Below are positions 29,020-41,039 of a stretch of DNA of 58,829 nt, one piece after another. A program made the position numbers and the translations under genes. Positions within the stretch are counted from its first letter, which is position 1. Each line of letters begins with the position of its first letter. Source of the stretch: Selaginella moellendorffii (Eukaryota; Streptophyta; Lycopodiopsida; Selaginellales; Selaginellaceae); contig NW_003314365.1 of NCBI RefSeq assembly GCF_000143415.4, forward strand, positions 67,857 to 126,685, written 5' to 3'. The notes under the pieces are model-generated. The model worked only from the letters and a program-made list of their open reading frames with translations, was not told where the DNA came from and did not search any database.

Positions 29020-29846
29020 CGGACACTAATTGCTTCTTAACGATATCATACCTTCACCATAACGGCGCAAGCTCTCGCTCATTTCTAAGCATCCTTTCTA
29101 AACCTGTGGGAACGTTTTATAAGGCTGTCATCCTTTCTGCGGTTGTCAAGCTCAAGAAAGAAACCATTATGGAATGAACATTTCACCACTGAATCCCTGG
29201 GATAACCTACCTTTTCTTCTTTTGAGAAACAAGGTTTCCCTAACGACTGAATGTCCGAAGATGGCTTGTTTGAGCATTGAAGATTAAATTGATCCAGGCA
29301 CGCTCTTGATTAGCAGCAAAGTTAAGAGTACAAGGCTGGAGGTACTTGTCTGTTCTTTCAAATCCTGGGGAGCTTGAGATTTCATCAAGGGGCTTTCTTG
29401 TCGTGTTCTATCCAAGTTTGATGCTTGTTCCTAGCAGCAACAGGAAAAAATCCATGAAATTTCAAGTCACACCCTGTGTGAAGAAGAGGGGGCAATGCAT
29501 GGAAAGTACTCGGGGAAAAGGTGACTGTCCACAACAAGAGTATTTAGAGCAAAAAGGGCGAAAGATGAACTGTGGGAAAGCAATGCTTTCACTGCAACGT
29601 ATATCCCTTGTGCCCTGCTGATCAATCCAAAAGCCACAACACTGGTGGTAGTGCAGCAGCTCCTCCGTCCCACGTTTAAATTCTACAAGCTCTTGCCAGG
29701 TGCAAGGTTCCATGGCCGTTTGCGACAAGAGAAATGCTGGTCACGTCTTTCGAACTGGAGCTACCTGAATTGGATGCCGTGGTTGGCTGCTTGCGAACAG
29801 TTAAGCTATCAATCACTGTGCCTCTTTTGTTATTTTATTCACTCCA

Positions 29847-30358
29847 ATGGTGGTGATTTGCCAGGTCCCCCAGGAAGCAGAGACTATCGTCAAGGAGACC
29901 ATCCATGGTTTTAATGCTTCTCATTTGCCTCCTCCAAAAGAGGGCGTCATTCGCATGGAAGCCAACGGTGGATTCATCCTCCAGAAGATTAGCGACGAGA
30001 AATGCTACATAAGGTACGCTATTAGTTTTTTTTTTTTTTTTGTTTTCTTCTTAAGATAGTCACTACTACTTTTACAGAGCAGTAATACACCTGGACCTTA
30101 AGCTCGACCTTGTTCCGACATGGGTGATTAACTTCCTTGGGCGTCAAGTTGTGGGACACGGCTTCAGGCTATACCTCAAGGTATATTTCTTTCCTTTTGG
30201 GGTGAAAAATGTCTAAACTTTGTGTGTTACAACAGACTGTTTCTTCTGTTAAAGAGAGCAAAGTGTTTCAAGAATGCATCAGGCAACAGCCACTCTACAG
30301 CCGCATAACGTTACAGATGCTACCAAAATCGAGCCACGAAAATGGATACAAGAGTTGA
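29847..30358 (+). CDS. START-domain protein, C-terminal exons (H2 copy)
   Basis: Exons 29847-30013, 30078-30180 and 30236-30358, all splice sites at the same offsets as in H1b. The third-intron-end reads ACAACAG here (ACAGCAG in H1b), which supports the acceptor chosen before ACTGTTTC. Peptide unchanged over EGVIRMEANGGFILQKIS and VPTWVINFLGRQVVGHGF. As in H1b, the N-terminal half of the START domain is not found. Confidence 0.78.
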
Positions 30359-31576
30359 GGTGCTTTTCATAGGAACTATTCATAAGCTTCCTGCACAAGA
30401 GCATTTACATTTATAAACAATTTATAAACAAAGAGGAGCTTGAGGCCCACCGATACTCCTGAAAAGTCCGAACTTATTCATGAGACATATGCAAGGTGGG
30501 TTTTATAAGATTTCTGTTGTTTTGCATGTCTAGAAAAATCTGCTGCAGTCAAGCTCAAGAAAGAAACCATTCTCTTCTCGATGGAATGAAACTCTCACTT
30601 GCTCCATGCTCTGGCGAGGCCATGGCAAACAAAATGGGTGCACTCTTCGTCTCAATCTGACAAGCAGCTGATGCAAAGGCTACTTTTGAGAAACAAAGCG
30701 TAAGTATGCTGCAACAAGAACCAGCAACAGCCGTTTAAGGTATTGTCGTGGAAGATGGCTTGCCTAAGCTCGAGTTTGATTTGATCCCGGCACCATGGTC
30801 CCGGGAATCTATTCTTCACTTGGTTGTCAAAGCTTGGAGGTCCATAGGTTTGGATCCTTTCAAATCCTCGGGGCGTGAGACTCTGGAGCTCCAAGTTTTG
30901 ATGCCTTCTCTTGGCAATAATATAATATATTGCTCTGAAACCGTGAAAGCTTACTCACCCGCAAACAAAACTCCAGGGTTGCACCAGACATCCAATAAAC
31001 CTGTGAGAGCCTTGACCAAGCTCAAACTCAATCAGCTCAGAGCAAGCTTTCTCAAAAGTTTCCAAAGAGCAGATGGCATAACACAAAAAACGTATACCAG
31101 GTCACCAACTCATCTCATCACAAGTTGCGTTGTGGTCACTCCACGCCTTGGATGTTGATGAACTACAGGCCTCCATTTTATCTTGGAAAATGCTCGAGGC
31201 CAAAGGGTGGCGAAGATGAGGAATGAAGCGATCTGGACTGGACAAGAGTATAAGCAAAATGAGCACGAGAAGAACCACACATACCGCGGAAAAGCAGTGC
31301 TTGTGCTTGTGAGCCTAGTTTGAAGATGTCCGAGACTGAGAAGAAAGACCATGCTGCTCGACTCATAGAGCACGCCCGGCAGCAGCACACCGCCCGGGTA
31401 AAGAGCCCCCTGGATCGAAAATGTGCAGCAGTAGCGTATAATGGCAATGGCGGTGGTTTTCCATGGCATCGTTCTTGAGCCTTGACGAGGAGGTGCCATC
31501 CAGCGAAGATTTGCAGGAAGGAGGAGCGATCTCGAGCGGTGGGCGCCTGGGCGAGAATGCGGTGAGCACAGATCTG
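30359..31576. other. Unclassified host sequence with segments B and C (H2)
   Basis: Colinear with 10181-11403. Around 30650-30800 it differs from H1b by several small changes that merge two short frames into one of 136 codons (30748-31158), without a recognisable domain. Confidence 0.45.
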
Positions 31577-31800
31577 GGAGGGGGAAGGCGCATCCACGAG
31601 GAAAATCGTCTCCAGCGGCCTCGAGGTTCCTTGCTAATCTGGTCATAGAAAGGTATGGAAAGTGCGGGCGCTGGAAATCTTCCAGAAGATGAAAGATCGA
31701 GGTTCTTTCTCGTGGAAGATTGCGATCGCGGCATTTGCCCTTGTTACTCTTTTTCGAGCATCCAGTTATTTCCCTTGGCAGCTATCAATGCCGATCCGCG
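31577..31800 (+). pseudogene. PPR gene fragment, plus strand (H2)
   Basis: LVIERYGKCG and, in the next frame, RALEIFQKMKDRGSFSWKIA. A short deletion (GGGGGAGATC lost near 31797) changes the frame after the repeat. Confidence 0.74.
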
Positions 31801-32017
31801 CGCTAATCATCGCCGCGTTACGGTGCTCCGTTGGCGAGCATGCCATCGCCGAGATCTTCTTCTGCCAAGAACTGGACAGACACTTGCATCGGGTGGAACC
31901 AGGGCATTGCCGTGTGAGCTCGAGACTGGCATCCCAGCCTGATCGGCGCCACATCCCAATCGAATCGCCGCCCCAAGCTCCAATTACTACAACGACAAGC
32001 CAAAGATGGTGACGGTG

Positions 32018-32392
32018 TTATTGTCTCAGCTCCAGGATTGCGAGGAGATCAGACAGCAGGGGTATGGCGTCCTCCAAAGGCCGTGGTTGATTTACCCTCC
32101 AGCAGTAGTCTTTCAACCAGGCCTGGAGCGGGGCCTTCTGCCAACTTAAGTCGAGGTTCCTGGTGTTTCTCACCTGGATCTCTGCCACATCGCCATTGAT
32201 AGCTGCAAGAATTCGATCGACGAGCATTTGCTGGGCAAATGCGTTCCAGAAGAAAACATTTCCATCTTCCATTTTGTGGAGGACACCCAAGGCATCCGCG
32301 GCGCGCCCGCACTTTCCATACATTTCCATGACGAAATTCGCAAGGAATCTATGACGATCAGAGCAGCGTCTCCTCCTCGTCGTCAAGAACAA
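32018..32392 (-). pseudogene. PPR gene fragment, minus strand (H2)
   Basis: RFLANFVMEMYGKCGRAAD, LGVLHKMEDGNVFFWNAFAQ, QMLVD; same internal deletion as in H1b. This copy has the best consensus (MYGKCGRA). Confidence 0.76.
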
Positions 32393-32428
32393 TGCGATGG
32401 AACCATTCGTTAACTACAGGTAAGCTTC

Positions 32429-32662
32429 GTCAAAATAGCAAATGTCGCAAGGACAGCGATAGCAGAGGTGACGCTGCCACCATTGGGCGACCTGGATAAC
32501 AATACGCTGCTCTGCACTTTTGCTCGCATTCCAACAAGGAAGTTCTTCACCCGAGCAGTGCTTGTCTGCTGCGCTTGGCTGGATGATCCGGTCTGGCTCA
32601 AACCAAGACAAGCCTTCAAACAATACCTCGCAAAGCAAGCATCACAAGCATTGCTTTTGTGA
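32429..32662 (+). pseudogene. F-box domain fragment (H2)
   Basis: LPPLGDLDNNTLLCTFARIP and KFFTRAVLVCCAWLDDPVW. Ends at TGA 32660-32662, 110 bp before E3 begins. Confidence 0.58.
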
Positions 32663-32771
32663 TTTAAAGCGGTATGTATATACTCTTGTCCAGATTGCTC
32701 AAGAACGCAGAAGAGACTGTCTTGAGCTTCATTCCTCACCTTTGCCACCTTTCGATTTTCGCCAAGCGATG

Positions 32772-33018
32772 TGAAGAGGTGTGAAAACTCCTCTTCACTG
32801 GAAATCTGCTCGATCTCCAAGGGCAGAGAAGAAGCACGAGAAAAAGAATGCTGTGTATTGATAAGAAAAACGATGGAATGGAGATAGGTATCCACAATTC
32901 AGATTCCAGTTCTAATTGCTAGCATATACTATATGCTGTGCATGATTTAATCTATGGCTTCGATGCAGCCCTGGGTTCAAAGTTGGAGTCCCTTGAGCCT
33001 GGGTTTTTGGTTGATACA
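32772..33018 (-). repeat. E3 3' LTR, 247 bp (two internal deletions)
   Basis: Compared with 12605-12899 it lacks a stretch after GGAAATCTG (the TTGTTAGTAAGAAAACAAAA region) and the CCCTTTTTGAAAGGCTAG stretch. Ends TTGATACA, then PPT at 33019-33030. Confidence 0.9.
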
Positions 33019-33185
33019 CTCTGCTCCCCTGACAGAACTAGACACCGTCCTCGGTGCGAACATAGTCAATTTCCATCGCTTGTTGTTGTTGCTGCTCAAG
33101 TCGATAGAGGCGATGTTTTTGCTGCGGGAGTGTAAGCTCGTGGTTAGGGACACTGTCTGGTGGATCTGTCCCATCTTCCTGGAGG

Positions 33186-33896
33186 TCGGCTACCTCAGCC
33201 AGTAGGGCGGTATGATCATCCTCGAGCTTTCAGTAGTGGGTGTTGAGCTTTTCGTATTTGAATTTGTAGGTGAATTTGTGAGCTGCTGATGGGGTTGATG
33301 GCTGCTTGGAGACGATCTTCCTGATGTCTTGGAGGTCAGTGCAGATCTGCTTCATCTCTTTGAGCTGAGCATCCAGCTGTTGGTTTAAAGGCTCATAGAA
33401 TTCCTTCTTGATCGCTCCCCGGGTGTATATGAAGGAGTCTTGCTTGAGAAGATGCTGTGCAATGTCAACTCGTGTTGGGAAGTAGTTTGCTTGCTCGCGG
33501 TGCATGCGTTGATCGAGGGCTTCAAACAACTTGCGGGTGTAGTAGCTTGGGTCACAAAGTTTATCTTCGTACTCCTTCCTGATCTCGTCATAATCATGGC
33601 CTACCTGACTCTGTGGCTGAGGCATAGCTGCTGCTCCTACTCCTGCTCCATGATCCTGGTGTTTCTCGCTGTGTTCTTGGTCCCGGGAGTTGAGTTTGCT
33701 TTGTTGGATATGGGTGACGTGGTCGGGCCAGATTCTTTGAGGTGGTTGGAGATGAGCTTTTCAGTTTGATGGTGGATGAACGGCCCAGATGTGGCACTGA
33801 AATTAATTTATCCATTCGGAAATTTTTCGCTTGGAATTTTGTTGAAGGGGCGGAATTTTTGTGAATGCTGGTCGTGGTATTTGCTGGAGGAGGCAT
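33186..33896 (-). pseudogene. E3 last ORF: charged, helix-rich protein
   Basis: The most complete form of this ORF is GHDYDEIRKEYEDKLCDPSY, LFEALDQRMHREQANYFPTR, VDIAQHLLKQDSF, LNQQLDAQLKEMKQICTDLQ, preceded by a Pro/Ser-rich part in an adjoining frame. Rich in E, K, Q and L, suited to coiled coils. It ends at a stop (TGA/TAA) near 33230, after which KLEDDHTALLAEVADLQEDG continues in frame to about 33186, so one stop may be a lesion. Family unknown. Confidence 0.5.
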
Positions 33897-34165
33897 GGTT
33901 GTGTGTTCTTCAAGTGATTGGTGAAGGTAGTCAATGTTTTCTTTTGTGGAACGTGTTGAGGAGGTCGAGGCGTTGAGAATGTTGTTCTCAGCTGGTGGAG
34001 AAATTGAGTTCAGGGCAAGCAGCTGACGTTTCCCTTTGGCGATGTTGATGTGTTTGTGAGAAATTGTCGGTTTTGGGGCTGATTCGAGTGGATGCAGGCT
34101 CTGGGGTGAGTGTGGATGGTGGTGTGAGTTATCTTCATTGTCGCTGATGATGAGGTGCTCTCAAA

Positions 34166-35195
34166 TCAGCGGTGGCGGCAAAGTGGAGTTGAATTGTTGG
34201 AGTGTTTGTTGCTAGAGCTAGTGTTGTTGGAGTGAGTTGAGCCTGATTGTTGAGATGTTGGCTTCGGTTTCTTGCTGGGAGTTGCTCCTTCTGATTCTGA
34301 CTGGTCTTTGGAGCTGTCACTTTGTTCTGTGGAGTTCATTTGGGTTGTCCACGGTTGTTTGTTGGGAAGAGCTTGGTGTAGAGCGATCAGCAGTGGGAAT
34401 ATTACTGTCCGCATGGTCTTTTTGTTGAGTGTGGCAAGGATGGCGCGGTCGAGAAGCTTGAGAAGGAGCTCATGGAGATGATGAGCCACGTTCACACGTT
34501 TGCCGTCAAGTAGAGCTCTGTAGACTTCTACTCTGCACTTGCCAATGGTGCGATCTATTGGGCAAAGTTCGTAGTAGAGAAGGAGGGCTTTGAGGCAATC
34601 CATATGCTGCTCCTCGATGTCCTCCCATGTGAGTTCACTGGTAATTTCTCGATTGGCCTTGATGATTTGCTGTGGAACTTCTCCTGAAAATTTGAGTAGT
34701 CCCTTGTTGGAGATTTTGAAAACGGAGGCGATTCTTGCTGGGCTGAGGGTGATTTCGTTGGTGCCATCGGTTATGGTGCCGTTCTTGGGGTTGAAGGAGG
34801 CAGCCAGCTTCCTCGCTAGTTTTTGATCAAGGTGTGTTGAAAAGGCCTTGTGGAGGAGCTCGAATCTATGGCCCTTGAGCCAGGTGGTTGTGTCATTGCT
34901 GGGAAGCCTAGGAATATGGTGTATGACGTATCTGAGGCGTCGGGGTGGATGAGCTGGCATCTTTCTCTTCATTTTCTGTGGTCAAAGTGCTCTCCCCGTT
35001 AGGGTTCTTGAAACCTGTAACTGTTGGTTGGCTGATTGTGTGGCACTCGATTGTTGGTGATGAATGGTAGAGATTTGTTGACGGAATTGATGTGGTTTGA
35101 TTTGGCTTGATTGCAGATCAATGGTGGATATTGCTGATGAAGTTAACTCAAGTTCAACTATTGATATTTGCTCAGGTGGCGTTGATCCAACAGTA
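34166..35195 (-). pseudogene. E3 copy of the extra ORF downstream of integrase
   Basis: 268 codons open from MKRKMPAHPPRRLRYV (34972) to 34166; the N-terminal 70 codons of the E2 version lie upstream but are separated by a stop or frame change near 34980. The sequence is otherwise the same protein (ITLSPARIASVFKISNKGLL, AHHLHELLLKLLDRAILATL). Confidence 0.65.
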
Positions 35196-35345
35196 GCTTG
35201 GGACTTAGAGATTTTTGCTGCTGTTTATTGCTGAAGTTGGTGGATGAGTTCGTGTTGAGTTGAGTTGAGTTGAGTTGTGTCGAACTGATTTGAGTTAAAG
35301 TTTGTCTGCTGGGGTGAGTGTCGATTGTTGGTCTTGGGGTGTTTG

Positions 35346-36005
35346 TCAGTTTGGGTCGGAAATTTGCTGAGGTGCTGATGCTGAATATGTCGACGTGATA
35401 TGGTCGAAGCTTGTTGAGGTTGACGATCTCAATGAAGTCTTCAGCAAGTGTGCTGACTTTGGCGGTGCCGTTGGGGTATAGTTCAATGATTTTGAAAGGT
35501 CCTTGCCATTTGGTGTTGAGTTTTCGGCCAAGTTTGCCGATGGGTCCTCAGTATCAGAGAACATGATCGTCGACATTGTATTTGGGAATGTTATACCGGG
35601 ATGCTTGTCAGTCATGCCGAGCTTTTCTCTGTTTTTGGATGGCGTGAAGTGTCCAGAGGGCGTTGAGTCGGAGTTCGTCGAGATGTTCGAGTTGCTGAAG
35701 CCTTTCTCGAACTGCATGTTGCTGTTGCTTTCGCTGTGGCATGTCGGAGAGGTATTGCTTCGGCCCACTTGGTAGTGTAATCGGTGGTGATGATGATGTA
35801 CTGATTTCGTTGACGGGTGCTGACTTGGGGTCCGATGAAGTCGAGTCCCCATTTCTGAAATGGTGCCATTGGGAATGTTGGGTTGAGTTGTTGAGTCTGA
35901 GTTTTTTGGCAGTAATCGGTGTTGGTTGACAGTATGTAGTGTCGGAACTTTTGAAGTGAGTAGATCATGCCAAGAGCTTCTTTCTTGGTGGTGGTGTAAT
36001 TTCAT
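35346..36005 (-). pseudogene. E3 integrase remnant
   Basis: Same arrangement as in E2: GLDFIGPQVSTRQRNQ, KWAEAIPLRHA, then directly the C-terminal part (LEHLDELRLNALWTLHAIQ). Catalytic Asp 2 and Glu are missing, as is the HHCC zinc-binding part. Confidence 0.85.
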
Positions 36006-36022
36006 TCAGCTGGGTTAAGTAG

Positions 36023-37162
36023 TCAGCTGGCATAGTAGATTGGTTGATCTCGGTTGTTGTGTTGAATTTGGCTGAGAATTGCACTAGTGACAATGTCGGA
36101 AGTGTCGACATGAATGTGGAACTCTTGTGTCCAATTGGGCTTGGAAAGGATTGATGCTGTTGTTAGTTTGAGTCGGAGATTGTCGAATGCTTGTTGCTGT
36201 TCAAATGTCCATGTCCATTGGGCATCTTGCTTCAATCCATTGGTGAGTGGTTTGGCAATGTGAGGGTACTTGTGGATGAATCGTCGGTGATATCCGACTT
36301 TGCCGAGGAAGCGCTGAAGTTCTTTGTCGGGGTTGAGTGCTATGTCTTTGTTCTCCTCGCACTTGTTGAGGCATTTCTCCAGGCATTCAAGATGTCGATC
36401 TTCTGAGCTGAAAACGCTGAAGTTGTCCATGAAGACTCTCATGAAGTCGGTGAGGTATTCTCGGAAAGTGTTGGTGACGAGCCTTTGGAAGGTGAATGGG
36501 GCATTGTAGAGTCCAAAAGGCATTCGTCGGTAAGCATAGGCTCCCCATGGACTGATGAATGCTGTCTTGTGCTGATCTTCTTCGGCAATATAAATTTGGT
36601 TGTAGCCAGAGAAACCATCGAGGAAGGAGTACATCTTGTGTCTGGCAACTACGTCAAGAACTTCATTGGTAAACGGTATCGGGAAAACATCTTTTTTAGT
36701 GGCGTCGTTGAGCTGTTTATAATTGACGCAGATTCGAAGTTTGCCATTTTTCTTCGGCACAACCACCAATGGTGAAAGCCATATCAGATTCTGAATCGGG
36801 TATATGTACTCGACTTGGAGAAGCTTGTCGAGTTCTTTCTTTACTTGTTCCATCAGATTCGGATTCATCCGGTAGGCTGCTTGTCTTCTTGGTTTTGAGT
36901 ATGGAAGAAGGGTGATGGTGTGAAGGCTGAGTTTTGGCGAAATTCCCTTAAGCTCTCGATAACTCCAAGCGAACAAGTGTTTCTTCTTTTGGAGAAGATT
37001 GATGCCTTTGTCTTGAAAACTTGCCGAGATGTCAGTGGCGAGTACAATGTAGTGTTTGTTGCCGTCATCGGCATGGCTGAATTTTTTGAGTTTTTGGTCG
37101 GCTGGAATTGACGGAATGTAGGCAACTTTGTTGTGGTTGTCAACTGTGAATGCCAGTGGCAC
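36023..37162 (-). CDS. E3 reverse transcriptase, 379 open codons, catalytic box mutated
   Basis: Longest open pol frame in the window. Upstream linker FTVDNHNKVAYIPSIPADQK; RT motifs SPLVVVPKKNGKLRICVNYK, FLDGFSGYNQIYIAEEDQHK, RRMPFGLYNAPFTFQRL. The catalytic box reads VFMDNFSVF: the second Asp is Asn (codon 36422-36424), against FMDD in E2 and E4, so polymerase activity should be lost. The connection segment between ALNPDK and ELQRFLGKVG is deleted. Ends in RNase H start and a stop after PIYYAS. No ATG at its upstream end, since it belonged to a polyprotein. Confidence 0.9.
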   Translation of the reverse strand: MPLAFTVDNHNKVAYIPSIPADQKLKKFSHADDGNKHYIVLATDISASFQDKGINLLQKKKHLFAWSYRELKGISPKLSLHTITLLPYSKPRRQAAYRMNPNLMEQVKKELDKLLQVEYIYPIQNLIWLSPLVVVPKKNGKLRICVNYKQLNDATKKDVFPIPFTNEVLDVVARHKMYSFLDGFSGYNQIYIAEEDQHKTAFISPWGAYAYRRMPFGLYNAPFTFQRLVTNTFREYLTDFMRVFMDNFSVFSSEDRHLECLEKCLNKCEENKDIALNPDKELQRFLGKVGYHRRFIHKYPHIAKPLTNGLKQDAQWTWTFEQQQAFDNLRLKLTTASILSKPNWTQEFHIHVDTSDIVTSAILSQIQHNNRDQPIYYAS

Positions 37163-37392
37163 TTCAAGTTTTGTATCTCGAGTGACTGGATTTTTCAGTG
37201 CTGATGTAATCGGGGGTCATTCTCATTGGAAGTCGGCGACAATTCAGAAGAGGTCAATCTCGGCCAAAGGTTTGAGATCGGGGTAGGCTTTGAGAATTTG
37301 TTGTTCTTCATTGTCGTCGAGGCCATCTTCGAGATTATATTCTTCCAAGTCAATAGGTCGGTTGTGGCTAGACAGTGATTTGGTCGCTTTTG

Positions 37393-38346
37393 TCAACACA
37401 GTTGTCGGTCTGTCTGGTCTGCGAAGGATAAGATTGTCATTGGGCCAATCTTGATAAACTTGGGTAGTTCGGAGCCAAGGTCAACCGAGGAAAACTGAGT
37501 ATCCATTGGTCTGCTCTGGTAGTTTGAGGACGACATAGTTGACTGGTATTTCGACGCCTTGAATGGTGGGGTTGACTTTTTGGATGATGCCTTTGGGTTG
37601 AATAGATTGGTGGTTGGCCATTCGGACATTGAAAGGTGCTGGGTGGACTGGGCCGATGTTGAGTTGTTAAACAAGACCTTCTTCATAATATTAACGCTGG
37701 AGCCACCATCAATTATGGCTCCTCGAACAAGGTGTTTGTCGAGTCGTAGGTCAATTGTCAGAACATCATTGTCACAATCGCCTGGTTGAATCTCGGTTCG
37801 AAATGTGTCAACAGCTGTCTGTGTCGAGTTGAGTGTGGGCGAGTCTGTCAAAGTGTTGGTCTATGCAGATGTTAGATCGGTGAGCTGTTTGGTGAGGTAG
37901 GGTGCAATCTTCAGCAGTTGGCCGATGGTGATCTGAATATTTTGGTTGAGGATAGTCTCTGCTACTTCTTGGATTTTGTCGAAGTTTGCCGAATTGTGTT
38001 CTGGTGTCAATGTCGATGTTGGACGATTTGTCTGTCGGTTTTCTGGTACTGAGTCTTGGCATTGTTGTCGAGCTGGTGATGGTTGAGCTTCATTGTCGGA
38101 GTCTAAAATCACTAATTCGGGTGGTTGTAGAGCAAGTTGCCGTTGTATCTTGGCAGCTAACTTTTGCTTCTTTTCCCATTCCCGGAGTTTTGTTGGGCTC
38201 TCAAGGCCTTTCTCTTTACTATCTCCGGAATCTCTATCTGGTTGTTGTTGTTTTTCTGCTCGAATTTGTGCTCGGGTTTGTACTGCCATGACTTGAGGAT
38301 CTGAGTCATCATTGTCGGCATAAGGTAGTTCGTCGGTCTCAACCAT
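37393..38346 (-). pseudogene. E3 protease and gag-protease linker
   Basis: Linker MVETDELPYADNDDSDPQ, QTRAQIRAEKQQQPDRDS, then IQEVAETILNQNIQITIGQL. A TAG at about 37861-37863 (CAG or CCG in the other copies) stops it before TIDLRLDKHLVRGAIIDGGS. The DGGS protease core is intact, but the frame shifts soon after. Confidence 0.8.
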
Positions 38347-40647
38347 CCTTGTTGTTGGTGGTTGCTGCTGTTTTTGATCTTGTTGTCGAGGAGGCGGTCG
38401 ACCAAGTCTCGGCGGACCGCCTTGGTTTTGAAGTCGAGGTTGCCATGCTCGGTTGTTACAGTTGCCTTGGTAGCCATGGTCTTGATAACCTTGGCCTTGG
38501 TATCTTCGGTTTTAGTATCTTGGGTATTGTTGGTATCCTTGGTTGTAGTTGTCTCGGTTTGCTGGGTAGTTCTAGTTCGGCGGGTGTTGTTGATCATTGT
38601 AGTTGTTGTTGTAGTTGTTGTTGTAATTGTTGTAATTGTTGTAGCGAGGTTGATCATTCCATTGTCGACTCTGGTGTTGGAAGTTGTTTCTCAGCAGTCT
38701 CCAGTTTGTCGGAGGTGGTGGCTGGTAATTGTTGAAGTATTGATTTGGATATGGTTTTTGAAATTGCTGTCGGGGATAGTTCGAGACTTGTCAAACTTCT
38801 GGAGAATTTCAAAATCTGCAAGTTTTGGCATCATGACCTTCTTTGGTACAGATCTGGCATTTGGAGATTTGGAGCTTGTAGTCACTTGCCAGATGTCCTT
38901 CGTTCTTGCACTTAGTACACCAAATTCTAGATCGAAATTCTTTGATGTCGGCCTTGGCTTTTCCCTTGAGCTTGTCGATTGTTTTCTTGAGTTTCCGAAG
39001 TTTTGACTTGGTGCTCTCTCCGAGTTCATCTCGGAGTTGTTGTCCGAACTGCTATCAGAATCTGAGTTATCTGTGTCATCTACTTGTGCTGTCATTCGTC
39101 AAGCTTGAACATCTTGATGGGCTCTTGTGAGTTCGAGATAAGTGGCAACGTTGATGTGCATTGCTGCTTCTCAGAGGGATCGTTGGAGTCCTTGCATGTA
39201 CCATTGGTAAAGTAATGTTTCGGTGGCACTGTTGCCTCATTTGCTAGCATGTTGAGTGAAGGTTTGAGTGTAGTTGTTGATGGATTGACCAGACTTCTAC
39301 TTGAGTTTTTGGATCTTGTGATTGAGTGAGGGAAGACTTGAATTGGTCTACAAGCTTGAGTGCGAGGTCGTTGAAACTTGTATTTTGAGGAAGCGTTTGA
39401 GCCCATTTGTTGGCTCTCTTTCGAAAGGGTACATCAGAAATAGTATGGAAGTTCAGTCGTCTGGCTGTTGATTTGGATTGCTTCTCGGAACTGTTCAACA
39501 TGTTTCTTGGCATCTTCTGACTTCAGACCATGAAATAGTGGATAAGAGACGTGTCTTCCGATAGGTATGTTGGCGACGGCGGTAGTGACTGCCATTTGCT
39601 GTTGGTAGTAATGTTGGTATTGTCGAGGTTGTTTTGTCAGGTTGTCACCATGGAGTCCTAAGGTGATTTGTAGCAAGGGGTTGTCGAGGTCAATAGCAAA
39701 GTTGGTGTAAGAAGAAGGTGGTGAATTGTTGTTGTTATTTAGTGGACTCTTCTCTGTTTTTTCTTCTATGTTGGGACTGTTTTTGGGTGTGTCATTGACG
39801 TCGTCGTCAGTGTCGGGTTGCTTGCCGGTGTTGATTTTTGGAAGATGGTGCTCAAACTTGTTGTCGACGTATTTGTCAAAGTTATGTTGTCTTGGTTGTG
39901 GTTGTTCTTCTAAATTGTCAAAGAGTTCTTCGAATGTATAGTTGTGTGGTGATTGTGGTTGCTGTGGAAGATTGTTGTCGTCGACGATTGGTTCGTCGAT
40001 CTCGTTGTTGTTGGATGATTGGAGCTGTTCGGCAGTTCGGTGTGAGTTGTTGACGTCGAATGCTTGACTATTGGATGATTCAGGTTGTTCATCTTTACTG
40101 CTGTTGACTGGGTATATCGGAGTGTGACTGTAATTGGTGAAGTCAAGTTGTTGTCTCGTCAGAGCGTTGAAGTTGAAAGCGTGTTCGAAAGGTCTTGCTA
40201 ATAGTGGGCTTCAGTAGATGTTGGAAGCAAATGTGGGATATATTGGTGTTGTGAATATCAGTCAGTATGGCAAAAATGGTGCTGGTCTGGTGAAGTCTGT
40301 GAAGCTGGGCAGGAAACTTGGTCGTTCGTCATCACTGTAGATGGGGTTGGTGAATGTACCTTTGAAGTGGTTGTATGCTGCTTGAAAAATGTTTTGTTGC
40401 TCGGGTGTAGTCTGTGTCGACTGCTCAAATGTTCGGTCGGGCTCAGGCACTTTGGTGGGTGCCGTCGAGGGTGTTGATTTAGGCTCGGGCACTTTGGTGG
40501 GTGCCATTGAGGGTGCTGCCAATGGTGTGTCCGGTGGTGTTGTGTAGTTGTCGTATTCTTCACAGATGTCCAATACTGGTTTGTTGGAGTTAGCTCGCGG
40601 TAATAATTTGTGTCGGATGTAATTCTATCTCTTGGAGGGTCTAACAA
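38347..40647 (-). pseudogene. E3 gag
   Basis: As E2 gag, colinear. The knuckle frame is longer here because FRSRIW keeps CGA where E2 has TGA. First knuckle again ends in Tyr instead of Cys, second is intact. N/Y/Q-rich tail present. Two TGAs after the second knuckle remain. Confidence 0.83.
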
Positions 40648-41039
40648 TTTGATTCAACTTCTCTTAGTCTTTCTTTCTCTTTGTTTCTAAATTCTTCAAA
40701 TCTCTATCTAAACTTCATATAAGCCGTTGTCGGTCTTCTTCCAACTTGCTGGATGTTCTTCGTGGTTTTGGATACATGCATTCTTCTACTGGTTGTCGGT
40801 GTCAGATTCGTGTCTGCAGTCAATCATGCAGTTCGGGTAGAACTTCGGGAAGACTGTCGGCAGGCCAATTGTCGATAAAGTTGTTGTGAGGTTGTTATTT
40901 CTTTTCTGTGCAAATATTGACGGTGGTGCGTGTTGGGTTGGGTTGTGTTCAGCCGAGTTGTGTTGGGTCGAGTGTGCTAGTGCAGTATGCAGATTGGTCT
41001 TCCACTTGTTGGTGCCGAGATGGAGTTTGATGAAGAGTT

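Larger units (their letters stand above)
26373..32766. repeat. Host segment H2 (most complete unit)
   Basis: Contains segment A (26373-26955), S1 repeats, A' (about 27390-27970), a PPR C-terminal block, the START gene, B, C, two PPR fragments and the F-box fragment. Used here as the reference for H1b and H3. Confidence 0.9.

Noticed and set aside
34166-35195. Envelope gene, making the element an endogenous retrovirus-like form
   Set aside because: No signal peptide, membrane anchor or glycoprotein features in this ORF; only its position is env-like.
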